Assembly (NCBI RefSeq): GCF_010672525.1
Contig: NZ_JAAHGH010000007.1
Location: 44,691-108,690 of the forward strand
Direction of reading: 5' to 3'
Length of the DNA: 64,000 nucleotides
From: Okeania sp. SIO2B3
GTDB taxonomy: Bacteria > Cyanobacteriota > Cyanobacteriia > Cyanobacteriales > Microcoleaceae
In this document: positions 54,404 through 63,768 of the stretch, piece after piece
How the letters are laid out: each line of letters starts with the position of its first letter
How positions within the stretch are numbered: the first letter of the stretch is position 1
Translations under genes and position numbers: made by a program
The notes under the pieces: generated by a model
The model's database searches: none
Told to the model about the DNA's origin: nothing
The model's input: only the letters and a program-made list of their open reading frames with translations

Positions 54404-57400
54404 CTACTCCCACTCTTCTAATTCTTCTATCCAATTTTGCAATAAGTTATTAATTTGTTCTCGTCGAGTTTCAAAACTTGCAGCTATCCAAATAAAGAAA
54501 ATTCCTACTATTAGACCAATTATCCATTTGAAAAAAGAGTAAAGAAAGTTCAGGATAATTAGTTGGTTAAAAGCGTTGATTAAAAATGTGACTGTTCCTA
54601 CATAAAGAAAAGCTCTAGTTTGTAATCCTAATCCTGCGAAAATGGCAATTACACTAATTATTCCTGGTAGTAAACCAGTCCATTGATTTTCTAATAAAGC
54701 GATAAAACAAATTATTCCACTGCCAAAAAGTCGTAAGTTATGCCGAAGATTTTTGTTTTTAGATAATTTCAGAATTGGATCGACTTTGGCGATATAAAGT
54801 AATGATAATCCGATGGGAGTAATGTAAATTAATGTCTGAAGAGATGCTCCTAAATTATTTAGCCAAATCACAAAAGCGCAATTCATTAAACCGACACTAA
54901 TATAAGTTAATCGTATTTGCTGATTTACTTTGGCAATTACAATATAAAATCCTGAAGTTATGAGAATTGAAGCATACCAATACCAAGGTGGAGGGGTGTC
55001 TAATTTTAAGTTGGTAATAAATATAGTTGCTATTGGCATAATTACAGCAATTCGTCGCCAAGGTTGTAGTGGCCATCCCCAATTTTCCCAAGGTAATAAA
55101 TAGATAAAGTAAGAAATTATGGCAGTTATTGCACTTAGCCAATATCGTAAAATTTCTGTGATGGAAAGTAGGTTAATTATATAGATGGCAACAGCATATC
55201 CTTCTAAAAATCCTACATAAATCCAGGTTTCTGCTTGTTGTAAATTGGAATTATTTTTGCCTTGCATAATTGCATAGCGAGTTAACAGTATTGCTGTGGT
55301 TAATCCTAATATTGGATTTGATTTGAGATTAGATATTACTAATAAAAGTAAGATTGAGCTGCTGGCTGCCCAATGTATATTGGCAATATTTTTAATTTCT
55401 GTTTCTCTGATTTTTAAGTAATCTAATAACCAAGGAGATAATAATCGATAACTATAAGTGATGGTTGTTCCAAGGCTGGCATAAGCAATTAATTTATCTG
55501 CTAATGGCAGGGAAGAAATTTGAGATAAAAGTATTTCGGCAGCAGCACAGGATATTCCGATAATTCCTAAGTACAATATTGGTTTTAATGTGGTTTTTCT
55601 CCTGCCTATTCCAATCAATATAAATGATAGAGCTAAGGAAGTTAAGCCAGTCCAATTTTCAAAAGTACCTACACGGAATAAAGCACCTAAAATACCATAA
55701 AGTAATGGCATGACTTGCCAGCATCTAGGCAAATTATTAATACCTGTTTTTCTTTGTAACCAATCTCCTAAAATTTGAGTTGATAATCCTAATCCAATAT
55801 TAGCTATTGCTAGATTTATTGCTGATTTATCTACAAATCCTAAAGTTTCAACTATTAGTAATTCTAAAGCCCAACCAACACTATAAACTGTGGCGCTAGA
55901 CTGAACAAAATTATGGAGACTAAATGTAATTGATGAGTTTTCTGTTGTTTGTTTAATTGAGCCTCGATAGCTAATGGCAAATAAGAGGAAAATAGTAGAA
56001 GTAATTACTGTGATTGAGGGATTAATAGTCTGCCAATAAATGCCGAAGGAGTGGATTGTTAAGAAGATTAATTCTAAACTACAGAGGATAATTGCCCAAC
56101 CATCTATTGCTTGAGTATAAATATTAAATAACTGCCCTGGTAATCTAATTATTCGAGAGTACAAAAACCACAAAATTACTAAAAATATACTAATGGTTAA
56201 TAACCACCCCGCTCCAGAAACAGGAGGCAAACCTAATACTCTTTCACCCAGGCAAAAACTTACGAAAATTAAGATGAAGCCTACTGTAATATTTGACGCT
56301 GTTTGAGTTAGTAAGTCTTTAGTATTAACTAACATTAAAGCTGTACCTAAACCCAAACCAATTAATCGAATTTCTGGCTGCCATAAGGTTAAAGTTTGTA
56401 GCATAATTACAGCCACCACACTTAAGCCACTTACTCTTTTTCTAAAAGATATTATTTGATTTTTTTCTTTTGGGTTTAATACCCCCTCGTCACCCGCTGT
56501 GTTTACAATTTGTTGGAGTTTGAGTCCCCACCCACTTTTTCCAACTTCGCTCCTTCCTCTCTTGGTGCGCATTCCCTTGCGTCTGTCGCCGACGCGGGGT
56601 CGCACCGCTTCTTCCTTCTTCCTTCTTCCTTCTTCAAGGGTTTGAGTCCCCATCGACTTTTTCCCACTTTGCTCCTGTTTCCTTCTTTCTTCTTCTTTCT
56701 TCCTTCTTCCTTCTTCACTAGCAATAATTGTTAGAGCTAGAGGGGTAATAAACCAAATAATTCCCCATTTTGCTGATAATTGGCAATTCATAACCATGCA
56801 AAAATCAGATGGGAAAATTTCTAATTTACTCAACCATAAAATATAACTAATAACTGCTAAAACTAAACCAAGATGCCAAGAACTTAAACAGAAACAATTT
56901 AATAGTGAAATAGAGGATATAGGTGTGACAATTGTTCTTTCTGCTGTTATCTTTGCCTGGAAACTAAATATTCCCCATTCAGCCACCATAATTACTGATA
57001 AAATTATTGCCCATATTTCTACACTTATACTGGGCAAGAAATAATTAATCCCAGAAAATATTGATAATAAACCAGTTATATGAGTTAGATAAACAAGCCT
57101 AACTTTGATAGGTTGACGACGAGAGGTAAAAATAACAAGAATAATAGTTGAACCTAAGAAATTTATAAATATAGCTAGAGGGTTTTGCCAAGATAATATA
57201 TTTAAAAATACTCCAAAACCTAAGCAAATTTTCTCGCTAAACTTAGCTAGGTTAATTTGTTGACGATGATAAATCCAATCTGTCACCCAGACCATAAATA
57301 CTAAGTAGGGAAACCAAGCTAAACTAAGCAATGATTCTGGTGAATTTTGGGCGTTTAAAATTTGGGTTGTTGTAGTAATTAACGTTTGTCGAGTGGCAAT

Positions 57401-58705
57401 TGGAATTAATCGCCATCCTAACCAAGTTATTTGTAAACCCATCAGAAAAATTGCAGATAGGTTAATACCTCGCCAAGATTTTTGCAGATTTTCTGCTAAT
57501 AAGAATAAACCAATAATACTAATGATGAATGCCTGCCAAGGTTGAGTAGCTACAGAAACTAACCACCCAATTAACAGTAAACTAATCCCAATCCAATTTT
57601 GTACAAATAATTTGCTTTTAATCTGATGATTCTTTAATAAAATCCATCCACTTATTCCTAAAGCTAATCCTAACTTTGTAATATCTACATTGGCAATAAA
57701 AATTGCTCGAACTAACAAAATTCCTAAAGCATAAATTACAATCGCAATTCCTGTTAATGGGTCGCCAGTAGTACTTTGATTTTCAACTTCTCTGATTTTT
57801 TTACTAGATGGAGTTTGGTTCTGATAAATAGTAGCGATCGCTGTACCAATAACTCCTAAATAAATTGCCAAAATTGGAAATCCTGAAAATCTCCAACCAT
57901 AATGTAAATAACTCAGACTTAATAAGTTCAGCGTAGCAATTGAAATCCAATTTGTAGAGACAGAATTATTTGATTTTTTATCTTTTTCTTTTTGGTTTAA
58001 TACATCGCTATCTACAGGGTTTTGACAATTGGTTAGGGTTTGAGTCCCCATCCACTTTTTCCTTCTTCCTTCTTCCTTCTTTATTCTTCCTTCTTCAACA
58101 AAATAAATGATTATGCTAGTTAGTAAGAAGCAAGCGATCGCTACTATTAACCATTCCCCAATATTTCCCCACAAACCTAAACCATCTATTGCCCAAAAAT
58201 TTACAGGTACTAATAGTAATGTCACCAATCGTAACGTCTCAGAAGTTAATCGCAAACCTCCGATTTTTCTAGTCCAAAATGTCGCTCCCCAAAAGCATAA
58301 TGTATATGCTAAAAGTACTAAATATTGTCCGGTGAGTGGAAATTTTTCCCACTGACTAGCAGCAAGTAATCCAGAAGATACGACCACCATAAATAAACCT
58401 AAAAAAAGTAGCCATCGGAGGCTAATTTCTGCCATCAATGACTGTAATAATTGAGCGATTAAATTAGGAGATTTTTTGGTGGAACTATTAGAAATACTAG
58501 GGCGTGAGTTTGCTTCTTTTTGAGATGTTTGAATATTAGTTGCTAATGTGGGTTTAGTTTCGATAAGTTGTGGTTGTGGCAGTGGAGAACTTAGATATTT
58601 TTGGCATAGTTTTCTAACTTCATCGTCAGAAATTAAACCTAAGCGTAACCAAATATCTAAACCTTCTAATAGTTGTGGATGAGTTCGATCAATATTGATT
58701 AACAT
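54404..58705 (-). CDS. Giant polytopic membrane protein with repeat-derived insertions
   Basis: This 1433-residue protein has more than 30 probable membrane helices, beginning with WLLFLGLFMVVVSSGLLAAS near residue 95 after a soluble N-terminus (GLDIWLRLGLISDDEVRKLC) of DUF2157-like character. Such large multi-pass proteins occur in cyanobacteria with unknown function; a transport or lipid/glycan role cannot be read. Two soluble loops are unusual. About residues 202-243 and 662-747 are very basic and acidic (EEGRRKKEE and similar), coded by GAAGGAA heptamers and by a dispersed repeat also found at 23515. Both keep the frame open, and both contain VLN[PQ]KEK. They look like in-frame repeat invasions of cytoplasmic loops. 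The ATG at 58705 has no clear ribosome site. Confidence 0.7.
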   Translation of the reverse strand: MLINIDRTHPQLLEGLDIWLRLGLISDDEVRKLCQKYLSSPLPQPQLIETKPTLATNIQTSQKEANSRPSISNSSTKKSPNLIAQLLQSLMAEISLRWLLFLGLFMVVVSSGLLAASQWEKFPLTGQYLVLLAYTLCFWGATFWTRKIGGLRLTSETLRLVTLLLVPVNFWAIDGLGLWGNIGEWLIVAIACFLLTSIIIYFVEEGRIKKEEGRRKKWMGTQTLTNCQNPVDSDVLNQKEKDKKSNNSVSTNWISIATLNLLSLSYLHYGWRFSGFPILAIYLGVIGTAIATIYQNQTPSSKKIREVENQSTTGDPLTGIAIVIYALGILLVRAIFIANVDITKLGLALGISGWILLKNHQIKSKLFVQNWIGISLLLIGWLVSVATQPWQAFIISIIGLFLLAENLQKSWRGINLSAIFLMGLQITWLGWRLIPIATRQTLITTTTQILNAQNSPESLLSLAWFPYLVFMVWVTDWIYHRQQINLAKFSEKICLGFGVFLNILSWQNPLAIFINFLGSTIILVIFTSRRQPIKVRLVYLTHITGLLSIFSGINYFLPSISVEIWAIILSVIMVAEWGIFSFQAKITAERTIVTPISSISLLNCFCLSSWHLGLVLAVISYILWLSKLEIFPSDFCMVMNCQLSAKWGIIWFITPLALTIIASEEGRRKKEEERRKQEQSGKKSMGTQTLEEGRRKKEEAVRPRVGDRRKGMRTKRGRSEVGKSGWGLKLQQIVNTAGDEGVLNPKEKNQIISFRKRVSGLSVVAVIMLQTLTLWQPEIRLIGLGLGTALMLVNTKDLLTQTASNITVGFILIFVSFCLGERVLGLPPVSGAGWLLTISIFLVILWFLYSRIIRLPGQLFNIYTQAIDGWAIILCSLELIFLTIHSFGIYWQTINPSITVITSTIFLLFAISYRGSIKQTTENSSITFSLHNFVQSSATVYSVGWALELLIVETLGFVDKSAINLAIANIGLGLSTQILGDWLQRKTGINNLPRCWQVMPLLYGILGALFRVGTFENWTGLTSLALSFILIGIGRRKTTLKPILYLGIIGISCAAAEILLSQISSLPLADKLIAYASLGTTITYSYRLLSPWLLDYLKIRETEIKNIANIHWAASSSILLLLVISNLKSNPILGLTTAILLTRYAIMQGKNNSNLQQAETWIYVGFLEGYAVAIYIINLLSITEILRYWLSAITAIISYFIYLLPWENWGWPLQPWRRIAVIMPIATIFITNLKLDTPPPWYWYASILITSGFYIVIAKVNQQIRLTYISVGLMNCAFVIWLNNLGASLQTLIYITPIGLSLLYIAKVDPILKLSKNKNLRHNLRLFGSGIICFIALLENQWTGLLPGIISVIAIFAGLGLQTRAFLYVGTVTFLINAFNQLIILNFLYSFFKWIIGLIVGIFFIWIAASFETRREQINNLLQNWIEELEEWE
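56467..56720 (-). repeat. Repeat cluster inside the giant membrane protein gene
   Basis: On the plus strand it starts TTTGGGTTTAATACCCCC, continues with ACAATTTGTTGGAGTTTGAG, and includes CTTCCTT heptamers around a second GGGTTTGAGTCCCCATCG copy at 56639. It encodes residues about 662-747. A higher-G+C patch (CGTCTGTCGCCGACGCGGGG) lies inside. Confidence 0.75.
57983..58100 (-). repeat. Second dispersed-repeat copy inside the giant membrane protein gene
   Basis: On the plus strand it reads TTTTTGGTTTAATACATCGC, GACAATTGGTTAGGGTTTGA, GTCCCCATCCACTTTTT and then CTTCCTT heptamers. The same order is seen in the non-coding copy at 23515-23625. It encodes residues about 202-243. Confidence 0.75.
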
Positions 58706-59462
58706 TCAATTTCTCTTCTAACTTCCTCAATTTCAATATTATGAATTTTACAGAAATTTGACAACAGTCCCTAAAAGTTCTTCTGGTTTCTTGCATTCGT
58801 CTTTAAATAGAAATAAACAATGGAGGAGTCAGGAGTCATAAGTCAGGAGGAAAAAAAGAACAACAGAGGAAAGTAGAAGGAGAAAATTTTTTATCACTAA
58901 TTAAACGGACATGATATCAAAACTCAGACAAAACTAGATTCTTGCTTCTGTGGTAGATAACTAAATAAATAGACATCTCCAAAAATCAAAAATTAAATCA
59001 ATTCTTATCCATAAATTATCAATTATTCCCCTCCTGGGAGGGGTTAGGGGTGGGTAGCCTGTTGCCCGTTACCCGTTGCCTGTTCCCTGTTCCCTGCTAT
59101 ATAAGTTTATAATTCTACTTCTTTAAAGCATAAAGCAAAAAATTTAGTATTTTCGTCCTGGTAAATGCAGGAACTTTTAGTATAATGAAAATAGGTAATC
59201 CTAAAAATGTAAAAATATTAGTTGCTACATCCCTTGAACGATCGGGAGGTATACGATAAAAATCATTACTTGTTTACCGAAAAATTGTGCTCTAAGCCCT
59301 CTCCTTTTAAGGGGATAAAAAAAGAGAATATACCTTATTTCAAGCCTCCTTATTGCAGAGGTACTGACCGCTGATAACTGATGACTGAAATGACCGCTTT
59401 CTGAAAATGTAATCTAAAAGTTTATCGCTCATTTTATTCAACAATTAAAATAGAAAAAAATA
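58706..59462. repeat. Repeat-filled gap upstream of the HNH operon
   Basis: It holds GGAGTCA heptamers (58823-58850), a TTAATTAGTGATAAAAAATT-type end in reverse (58888-58916), an AGACATCTCC end (58971) followed by ATTATCAATTATTCCCC and the CCCCTCCTGGGAGGGG motif, and CCCGTTG/CCTGTTC heptamers (59060-59098). The dispersed repeat TTTACCGAAAAATTGTG ... CTGAAATGACC spans 59272-59393. The operon promoter should lie within 59400-59460. No gene is recognised. Confidence 0.55.
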
Positions 59463-60083
59463 ATGAAATTAAGTAAAAAAGATAGAAAAGATAAGATTCG
59501 CATAATAGCCAAAAATTCAGGAATAAGACAAGAATACCTGGATTTAAAGCTGACAGATGACGAAATCTTAGAAGTGTATGAAAATCTACGTCCTTTGCAA
59601 ATTGTTAAACCTGCCAATACTTACAACAGATATATGTTAAGTCAAAATACAGGTAAAGCAAATAAAAAGGCAAAGCTAGCAGAAACCAAAGCTAATGCAG
59701 AAAAAGAAAGAGCAGATCGAGCTGAGAGTCAACTACAGCAATTTTTAAATCCAGAAAATTCTGAACTTTTACAAATAGGTCGATGGTTAAAAAATGCACT
59801 ATCTCAAGTAGGTAAAGAACGTGCTGAATTATTACAAGAAAAAGACTTAGTGCATAAGACTGACTACGAACATCATGTAGAAGATATAAAAGATGCTATG
59901 GAAGAGCATCAACAAATTGCAGAGGAAGTTGTTTTAGAAAGTCATCAACTCAAAAAAGAAATTAACACTAAACTTGATGTATTAAGACATCAACAAAATA
60001 TGACCAAGAAATATATTATCAAGCATTACGGTATAGATGTATGGCAGAAAATTGAATATTATTTTGATAAAAAAGTAGTTTAA
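59463..60083 (+). CDS. Coiled-coil protein, first gene of an HNH operon, unknown family
   Basis: The 206-residue protein has a basic N-terminus (MKLSKKDRKDKIR) and a small helical domain to about residue 60 (GIRQEYLDLKLTDDEILEVY). A long coiled coil (about 70-175) follows, rich in Lys, Glu and Ala (KANKKAKLAETKANAEKERA), then a short tail with YGIDVWQKIEYYF. No family is recognised. Coiled-coil partners of nucleases often serve as sensors, scaffolds or DNA-length rulers. It is 14 bases before the second gene on the same strand, with the third overlapping, so all three should be made together. Codon use is strongly A-rich, which may reflect foreign origin. Confidence 0.72.
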   Translation: MKLSKKDRKDKIRIIAKNSGIRQEYLDLKLTDDEILEVYENLRPLQIVKPANTYNRYMLSQNTGKANKKAKLAETKANAEKERADRAESQLQQFLNPENSELLQIGRWLKNALSQVGKERAELLQEKDLVHKTDYEHHVEDIKDAMEEHQQIAEEVVLESHQLKKEINTKLDVLRHQQNMTKKYIIKHYGIDVWQKIEYYFDKKVV

Positions 60084-60097
60084 AAAGGGTAGTTTCA

Positions 60098-60505
60098 ATG
60101 AAGATAGTTCAAGGTTTAAATTATCGGCAATGGCAACAAAGAAATACAGATAAATTCAAAACTCTGACAGTTGCACAACAAAAAGAAGCTCGAACACAAG
60201 GATTTTTCAATCGAGGATGGGATAAAGTTCAAAAATCATGGGACATACTTATACCTTTTGTCAATATAGTGAATAACAATGTTGTCACTATGTTCGACCA
60301 TAAACTGAACAAAGGGGATCTTATTGGTGCCATCGATCACTCTCTCCATGAAACAGAACATATTGAAGAAGTTTTAGACCAGCAAGTTGACAAAATTGAC
60401 CAAATTTTGCAGAAAGCAACAGATATATTTAAGAAAACTAAAAAACGGTTTGCCACTTACGAAACAGCAATGGAGCATAGATACAATGAGCAAAATAAGA
60501 CTTGA
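60098..60505 (+). CDS. Small helical protein, second gene of the HNH operon, unknown family
   Basis: The 135-residue protein begins MKIVQGLNYRQWQQRNTDKF and is mostly helical. A middle segment, SWDILIPFVNIVNNNVVTMF, is amphipathic rather than clearly membrane spanning, and the Glu/Asp/Lys-rich C-terminal half (HSLHETEHIEEVLDQQVDKI) looks like a coiled coil. The ATG follows AAAGGGTAG, a fair ribosome site. The last 20 bases overlap the start of the HNH gene, which implies translational coupling. I do not recognise the family. Confidence 0.7.
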   Translation: MKIVQGLNYRQWQQRNTDKFKTLTVAQQKEARTQGFFNRGWDKVQKSWDILIPFVNIVNNNVVTMFDHKLNKGDLIGAIDHSLHETEHIEEVLDQQVDKIDQILQKATDIFKKTKKRFATYETAMEHRYNEQNKT

Positions 60506-61007
60506 TAAACTATATACACTATATGACGCTTCTGAAATCAAAGATATTTGGAATGCAGCTCAAACAGTACCCTGTATCAAAGACCCAAAAGAAGGTTTTA
60601 TCAGTCCATATAAGTATCGAACTAATAAAAGCTCAAAACCATGTCCCTATTGTGGAAAAAAAATGGTGCATGGTAAACAATATTCTACTCAGTCCAAGGA
60701 AGAAGCTAAAAAACGAGGTTATGAGTACAAAACAATTGATGGGAAATCATACATAAATCAAGCGGGTTCATCTTACTATCACGAACATTACGTTACCATT
60801 GACCACAAATTGAATAAAGCACGTTTCCCAGAAAAAATGTTTGATTATGATAATCTAGAAGCAATTTGTTGGCGTTGCAATAATGAAAAAAGTGATAATC
60901 TGATATTTGAATTAGAACACAAACTAGAACATCTTAAATCATTAAAGAAGTCTGTTTTTAACAGATATCCAAATGCACATCAGACATCTCCAGAAAAGAG
61001 GCAGTAG
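60486..61007 (+). CDS. HNH endonuclease with zinc-binding cysteines
   Basis: The 173-residue protein has a zinc-knuckle pair CPYCGKK (Cys53, Cys56) and CWRCNNEKSDN (Cys128, Cys131). The HNH core is in TIDHKLNKARFP (Asp106-His107) and YDNLEAICWRCNNEKS (Asn123, with Asn133). This is the HNH fold of restriction, homing and phage-defence nucleases; DNA nicking or cutting is likely. The start ATG at 60486 lies inside the previous gene, 20 bases before its stop; a GGAG lies about 10 bases before it. The last eight residues (QTSPEKRQ) and the stop come from a MITE end, so the native C-terminus was probably cut at about residue 165, after the catalytic part. Confidence 0.85.
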   Translation: MSKIRLDKLYTLYDASEIKDIWNAAQTVPCIKDPKEGFISPYKYRTNKSSKPCPYCGKKMVHGKQYSTQSKEEAKKRGYEYKTIDGKSYINQAGSSYYHEHYVTIDHKLNKARFPEKMFDYDNLEAICWRCNNEKSDNLIFELEHKLEHLKSLKKSVFNRYPNAHQTSPEKRQ

Positions 61008-61110
61008 GCAGTAGGCAGTAGGGAACCCACCCCTAACCCCTCCCAGGAGGGGAAATAATTGATAATTTCTGTGTGATAATTGATTTGATTTTTTATTATA
61101 GGAGATGTCT
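60982..61110. mobile_element. 129-bp MITE, ends AGACATCTCC / GGAGATGTCT
   Basis: The perfect 10-base inverted ends enclose CAGTAGG heptamers, the CCCACCCCTAACCCCTCCC AGGAGGGG motif and AATAATTGATAATTT. A close relative, inverted, is at 44394-44538, with single ends at 58971, 38415 and 11663. The left end is inside the HNH gene's final codons. Confidence 0.75.
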
Positions 61111-61387
61111 ATTAATGAAATATTTGGTATAGGGGAGTTGCTCGCTAGTGCCAAGGAATTTTATAGTTAAATTTTTACAGCCACTAGCGATAAACTGTAA
61201 TATGAAATCCGGTTATACAGTTATCGCACTTTCTACTTCCATTCAATGCAGATATAAAATGCCGGAATATCTCCATATAATTCCCACTCTCATCCTTCTT
61301 TTCTCCTGACTCCTGACTCCTACTCCTGACTCCTAACTCGGAGAGCGATACGATAACTAATTACCCGGATTTTATATAAAACTCTAT
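61111..61387. repeat. Short repeat-bearing spacer
   Basis: ATATGAAATCCGGTTATAC at 61199 relates to the ATCAAATCCGGT repeat at 38280, and 61303-61340 carries CTCCTGA heptamers. Nothing else was recognised. Confidence 0.4.
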
Positions 61388-61621
61388 CTAAAGTATTATG
61401 AGTTCTTCCTTCTTTTTCCATTCAGCTATTTTGACATCACACTCCAGACAACTAGAATTTTCTATTTTCAACTGCTTGATTTTATCGAACAACCCGCCAT
61501 AGAATTCCTGATTAATTGTTACAAATAATAATGAATTAACTACCACAATAATTTGACTGATAACTGTTAGTGTAGTTCCTCTGTAGGAAGCTAACTTTTC
61601 GCTGAAATGACCTATTTTCAT
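61388..61621 (-). CDS. Possible small single-helix membrane protein, unknown
   Basis: This 77-codon frame encodes a soluble N-terminus (MKIGHFSEKLASYRG), one hydrophobic helix (about 17-37, LTVISQIIVVVNSLLFV) and a charged C-terminal part with CLEC, a possible metal or disulfide pair. No family is recognised and the ribosome site is poor. It is not made of repeats, unlike most stray frames nearby, so it could be real. It lies between the HNH operon and the cyclase gene, on the cyclase strand. Confidence 0.35.
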   Translation of the reverse strand: MKIGHFSEKLASYRGTTLTVISQIIVVVNSLLFVTINQEFYGGLFDKIKQLKIENSSCLECDVKIAEWKKKEELIIL

Positions 61622-61764
61622 TGGGCTTAATTTGATTGTGCTTCATTAAAACTGCTTATTTCTGTTATGACCCTAAATATTTATATATGACTTATTTCTT
61701 TATGCTTAATTCAGGTTTTTTTAATATTTCTTAATTGAAAAAAATTATCAAATCAAGATTAGGT

Positions 61765-63768
61765 TTACTGTTTTAATTGATACAAAACAACTTGATTACG
61801 CCCTGCTTTCTTCGCCTGATATAAAGCTTCATCCGCTCGTTGAATAATCTTTTCTCCTGTAGTTCCATGTAGAGGAAAACAGGCAACTCCAAGAGAAGCA
61901 GTAATATATGGCAGAGTTTCTCCTTGATTTTGTAATGATAATTTCCTTACTCCAGAACAAATAATTTCTGCTCTTTGTTGAGCAATTTTTAGAGGAGTAT
62001 TAGTTAATATCACAGTCATTTCTTCTCCACCGTAACGACAAACAATATCATATTGTCTAACTTGTTTCTGTAAAAAATGCGCTACTTTTTGGAGCACAAT
62101 ATCTCCTACATCGTGACCATAAGTATCATTAAACTTTTTAAAGCGATCAACATCCACCATGATAATACTTAGAGGTTGTTGATAACGTTTCGCTTTGATA
62201 ATTTCTTGCTTGAGAGATTCATCTAAATAGCGTCGATTAAATAAACCTGTTAGGGAATCACGAATACTTTCATTTCTTAATTTTTCTCTAAGTTTGAGGT
62301 TGTACAGTCCTAAAGAAATTTGTTCGGCGACAGTACGAGCTAACTCTCGTTGATAATTACTAATTCCTTGTGGCAGTTCACTTCGTAGGTAAAATATCCC
62401 CCAAGCTTTACCTTGAGCTAACAGAGGTATACAAATAGTACCAGTAAGTTGAGAGTCCTGATAAGTATGAGGACAAAATAATTCTGGTTGATTATTGCTA
62501 GCAATATGAATTTTTTGATGGCGCAATGCCCAACAATCATTAAATTCAAGCAACATTTCACTATCGGCTAAATTGCCATAATGACTAACACTTTCAAATT
62601 TATGGTTATGTTCATCTCTTGATAACACAGTGCCAGAAAAACCTGGAAACAATTTTTTGATAAATTCTGTTAGCAATTTATTCGCATCTTCAATTTTTTC
62701 GCAAGCTTGTAAAAAATCTATCATTTGGTTAATAATTGCCATTTCTTGGTTGCGTTGCTCCAGTCTATGTACTGATTCTTGCAAACGCTGTACCTGTTGT
62801 TCTAAATTATTATTATTACGATGCAACATTTCAATTTTCTCAGTTTGTAGGCGATCGACTTCCTCTTGCAATATCTGAATCATGCCATACATATCCACAG
62901 AATTCAGATTTTCCAACAAGCTAGTTTGTGTGACGATCCCTAACAATTGGTCATCATCACCACATACAACTAATCGCCTTATTCCCAATTTTTGCATTTT
63001 TTGATGAGCTTTCCATAAGCTATCAAACGGAGTCAAACTCTGTAAAGGTGTACTCATAACTTCTGAAGCTTTGAATTGTTTGATATTCATCCCCAGCGCT
63101 TGAAATTGCACAATATCTCTTTCTGTGACAATTCCAATGGGATATAACTTCTGTTGTGGATCTGTGCGAACTATTACGATAGAACTCACTCGATACTTTG
63201 CCATTTTTTCTATCAAAGCAAATATAGATAAATCAGGGGGTCCATGAATAACATTAGTAGTCATCACTTCTTTCACCTGTCGATGTTTGAGTAAATCAAC
63301 TGATTTTAAAGAATTGCGGAGACTTGCTACTGTAATCAAACCTACTAATTCTCCTGTCTTGGATAATACTGGTAGATGACGAATTTTATGCTGCCGAAAA
63401 CAATTAATAACTGTGAAAATATTCTCGTTCTCTGAAGCAACTATTGTAATCAACTCCCGAGTCATCACATCATTTATTTTTACATTTTCCATAGAAATTT
63501 CTTGGGCAATTAAGCGTACTATATCTCGCTCGGTTAGTATTCCTAATAGTTGATTATTTTCTACTACTAATAAACAACTCGATCGCTTGCTTGACTCTAT
63601 ACTTTGATTTGATTTTGTAACTACATCAATCCCCTCATCTTTGTTTCTGGGTTTACTAAGCTGATTTATTGCTTCAGTCAGTGACATATCTGAAGTAACG
63701 ATTAGAGGATTTCGCTCAATTGCTACCTCAATCTGTGAATTTAAAAATTGACCTTTGTTAATAGACAT
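61765..63768 (-). CDS. Diguanylate cyclase with four CBS domains and a GAF domain
   Basis: The 667-residue protein has two CBS pairs in about residues 15-285 (LGILTERDIVRLIAQ, VGLITVASLRNSL, IGIVTERDIVQFQAL, LGIVTQTSLLENL). A coiled coil (300-345), a GAF domain (about 350-495) and a GGDEF domain (about 505-660) follow. The active-site motif is GGEEM at 580-584, a GGEEF variant, and the inhibitory c-di-GMP site RQYD (571-574) is present, as are RDSLTGLFNRRYLDE and DVDRFKKFNDTYGHDVGD. It should make c-di-GMP under control of adenine nucleotides (CBS) and a small ligand (GAF). No membrane helix is present, so it is cytoplasmic. The ATG at 63768 gives MSINKGQF. Confidence 0.9.
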   Translation of the reverse strand: MSINKGQFLNSQIEVAIERNPLIVTSDMSLTEAINQLSKPRNKDEGIDVVTKSNQSIESSKRSSCLLVVENNQLLGILTERDIVRLIAQEISMENVKINDVMTRELITIVASENENIFTVINCFRQHKIRHLPVLSKTGELVGLITVASLRNSLKSVDLLKHRQVKEVMTTNVIHGPPDLSIFALIEKMAKYRVSSIVIVRTDPQQKLYPIGIVTERDIVQFQALGMNIKQFKASEVMSTPLQSLTPFDSLWKAHQKMQKLGIRRLVVCGDDDQLLGIVTQTSLLENLNSVDMYGMIQILQEEVDRLQTEKIEMLHRNNNNLEQQVQRLQESVHRLEQRNQEMAIINQMIDFLQACEKIEDANKLLTEFIKKLFPGFSGTVLSRDEHNHKFESVSHYGNLADSEMLLEFNDCWALRHQKIHIASNNQPELFCPHTYQDSQLTGTICIPLLAQGKAWGIFYLRSELPQGISNYQRELARTVAEQISLGLYNLKLREKLRNESIRDSLTGLFNRRYLDESLKQEIIKAKRYQQPLSIIMVDVDRFKKFNDTYGHDVGDIVLQKVAHFLQKQVRQYDIVCRYGGEEMTVILTNTPLKIAQQRAEIICSGVRKLSLQNQGETLPYITASLGVACFPLHGTTGEKIIQRADEALYQAKKAGRNQVVLYQLKQ

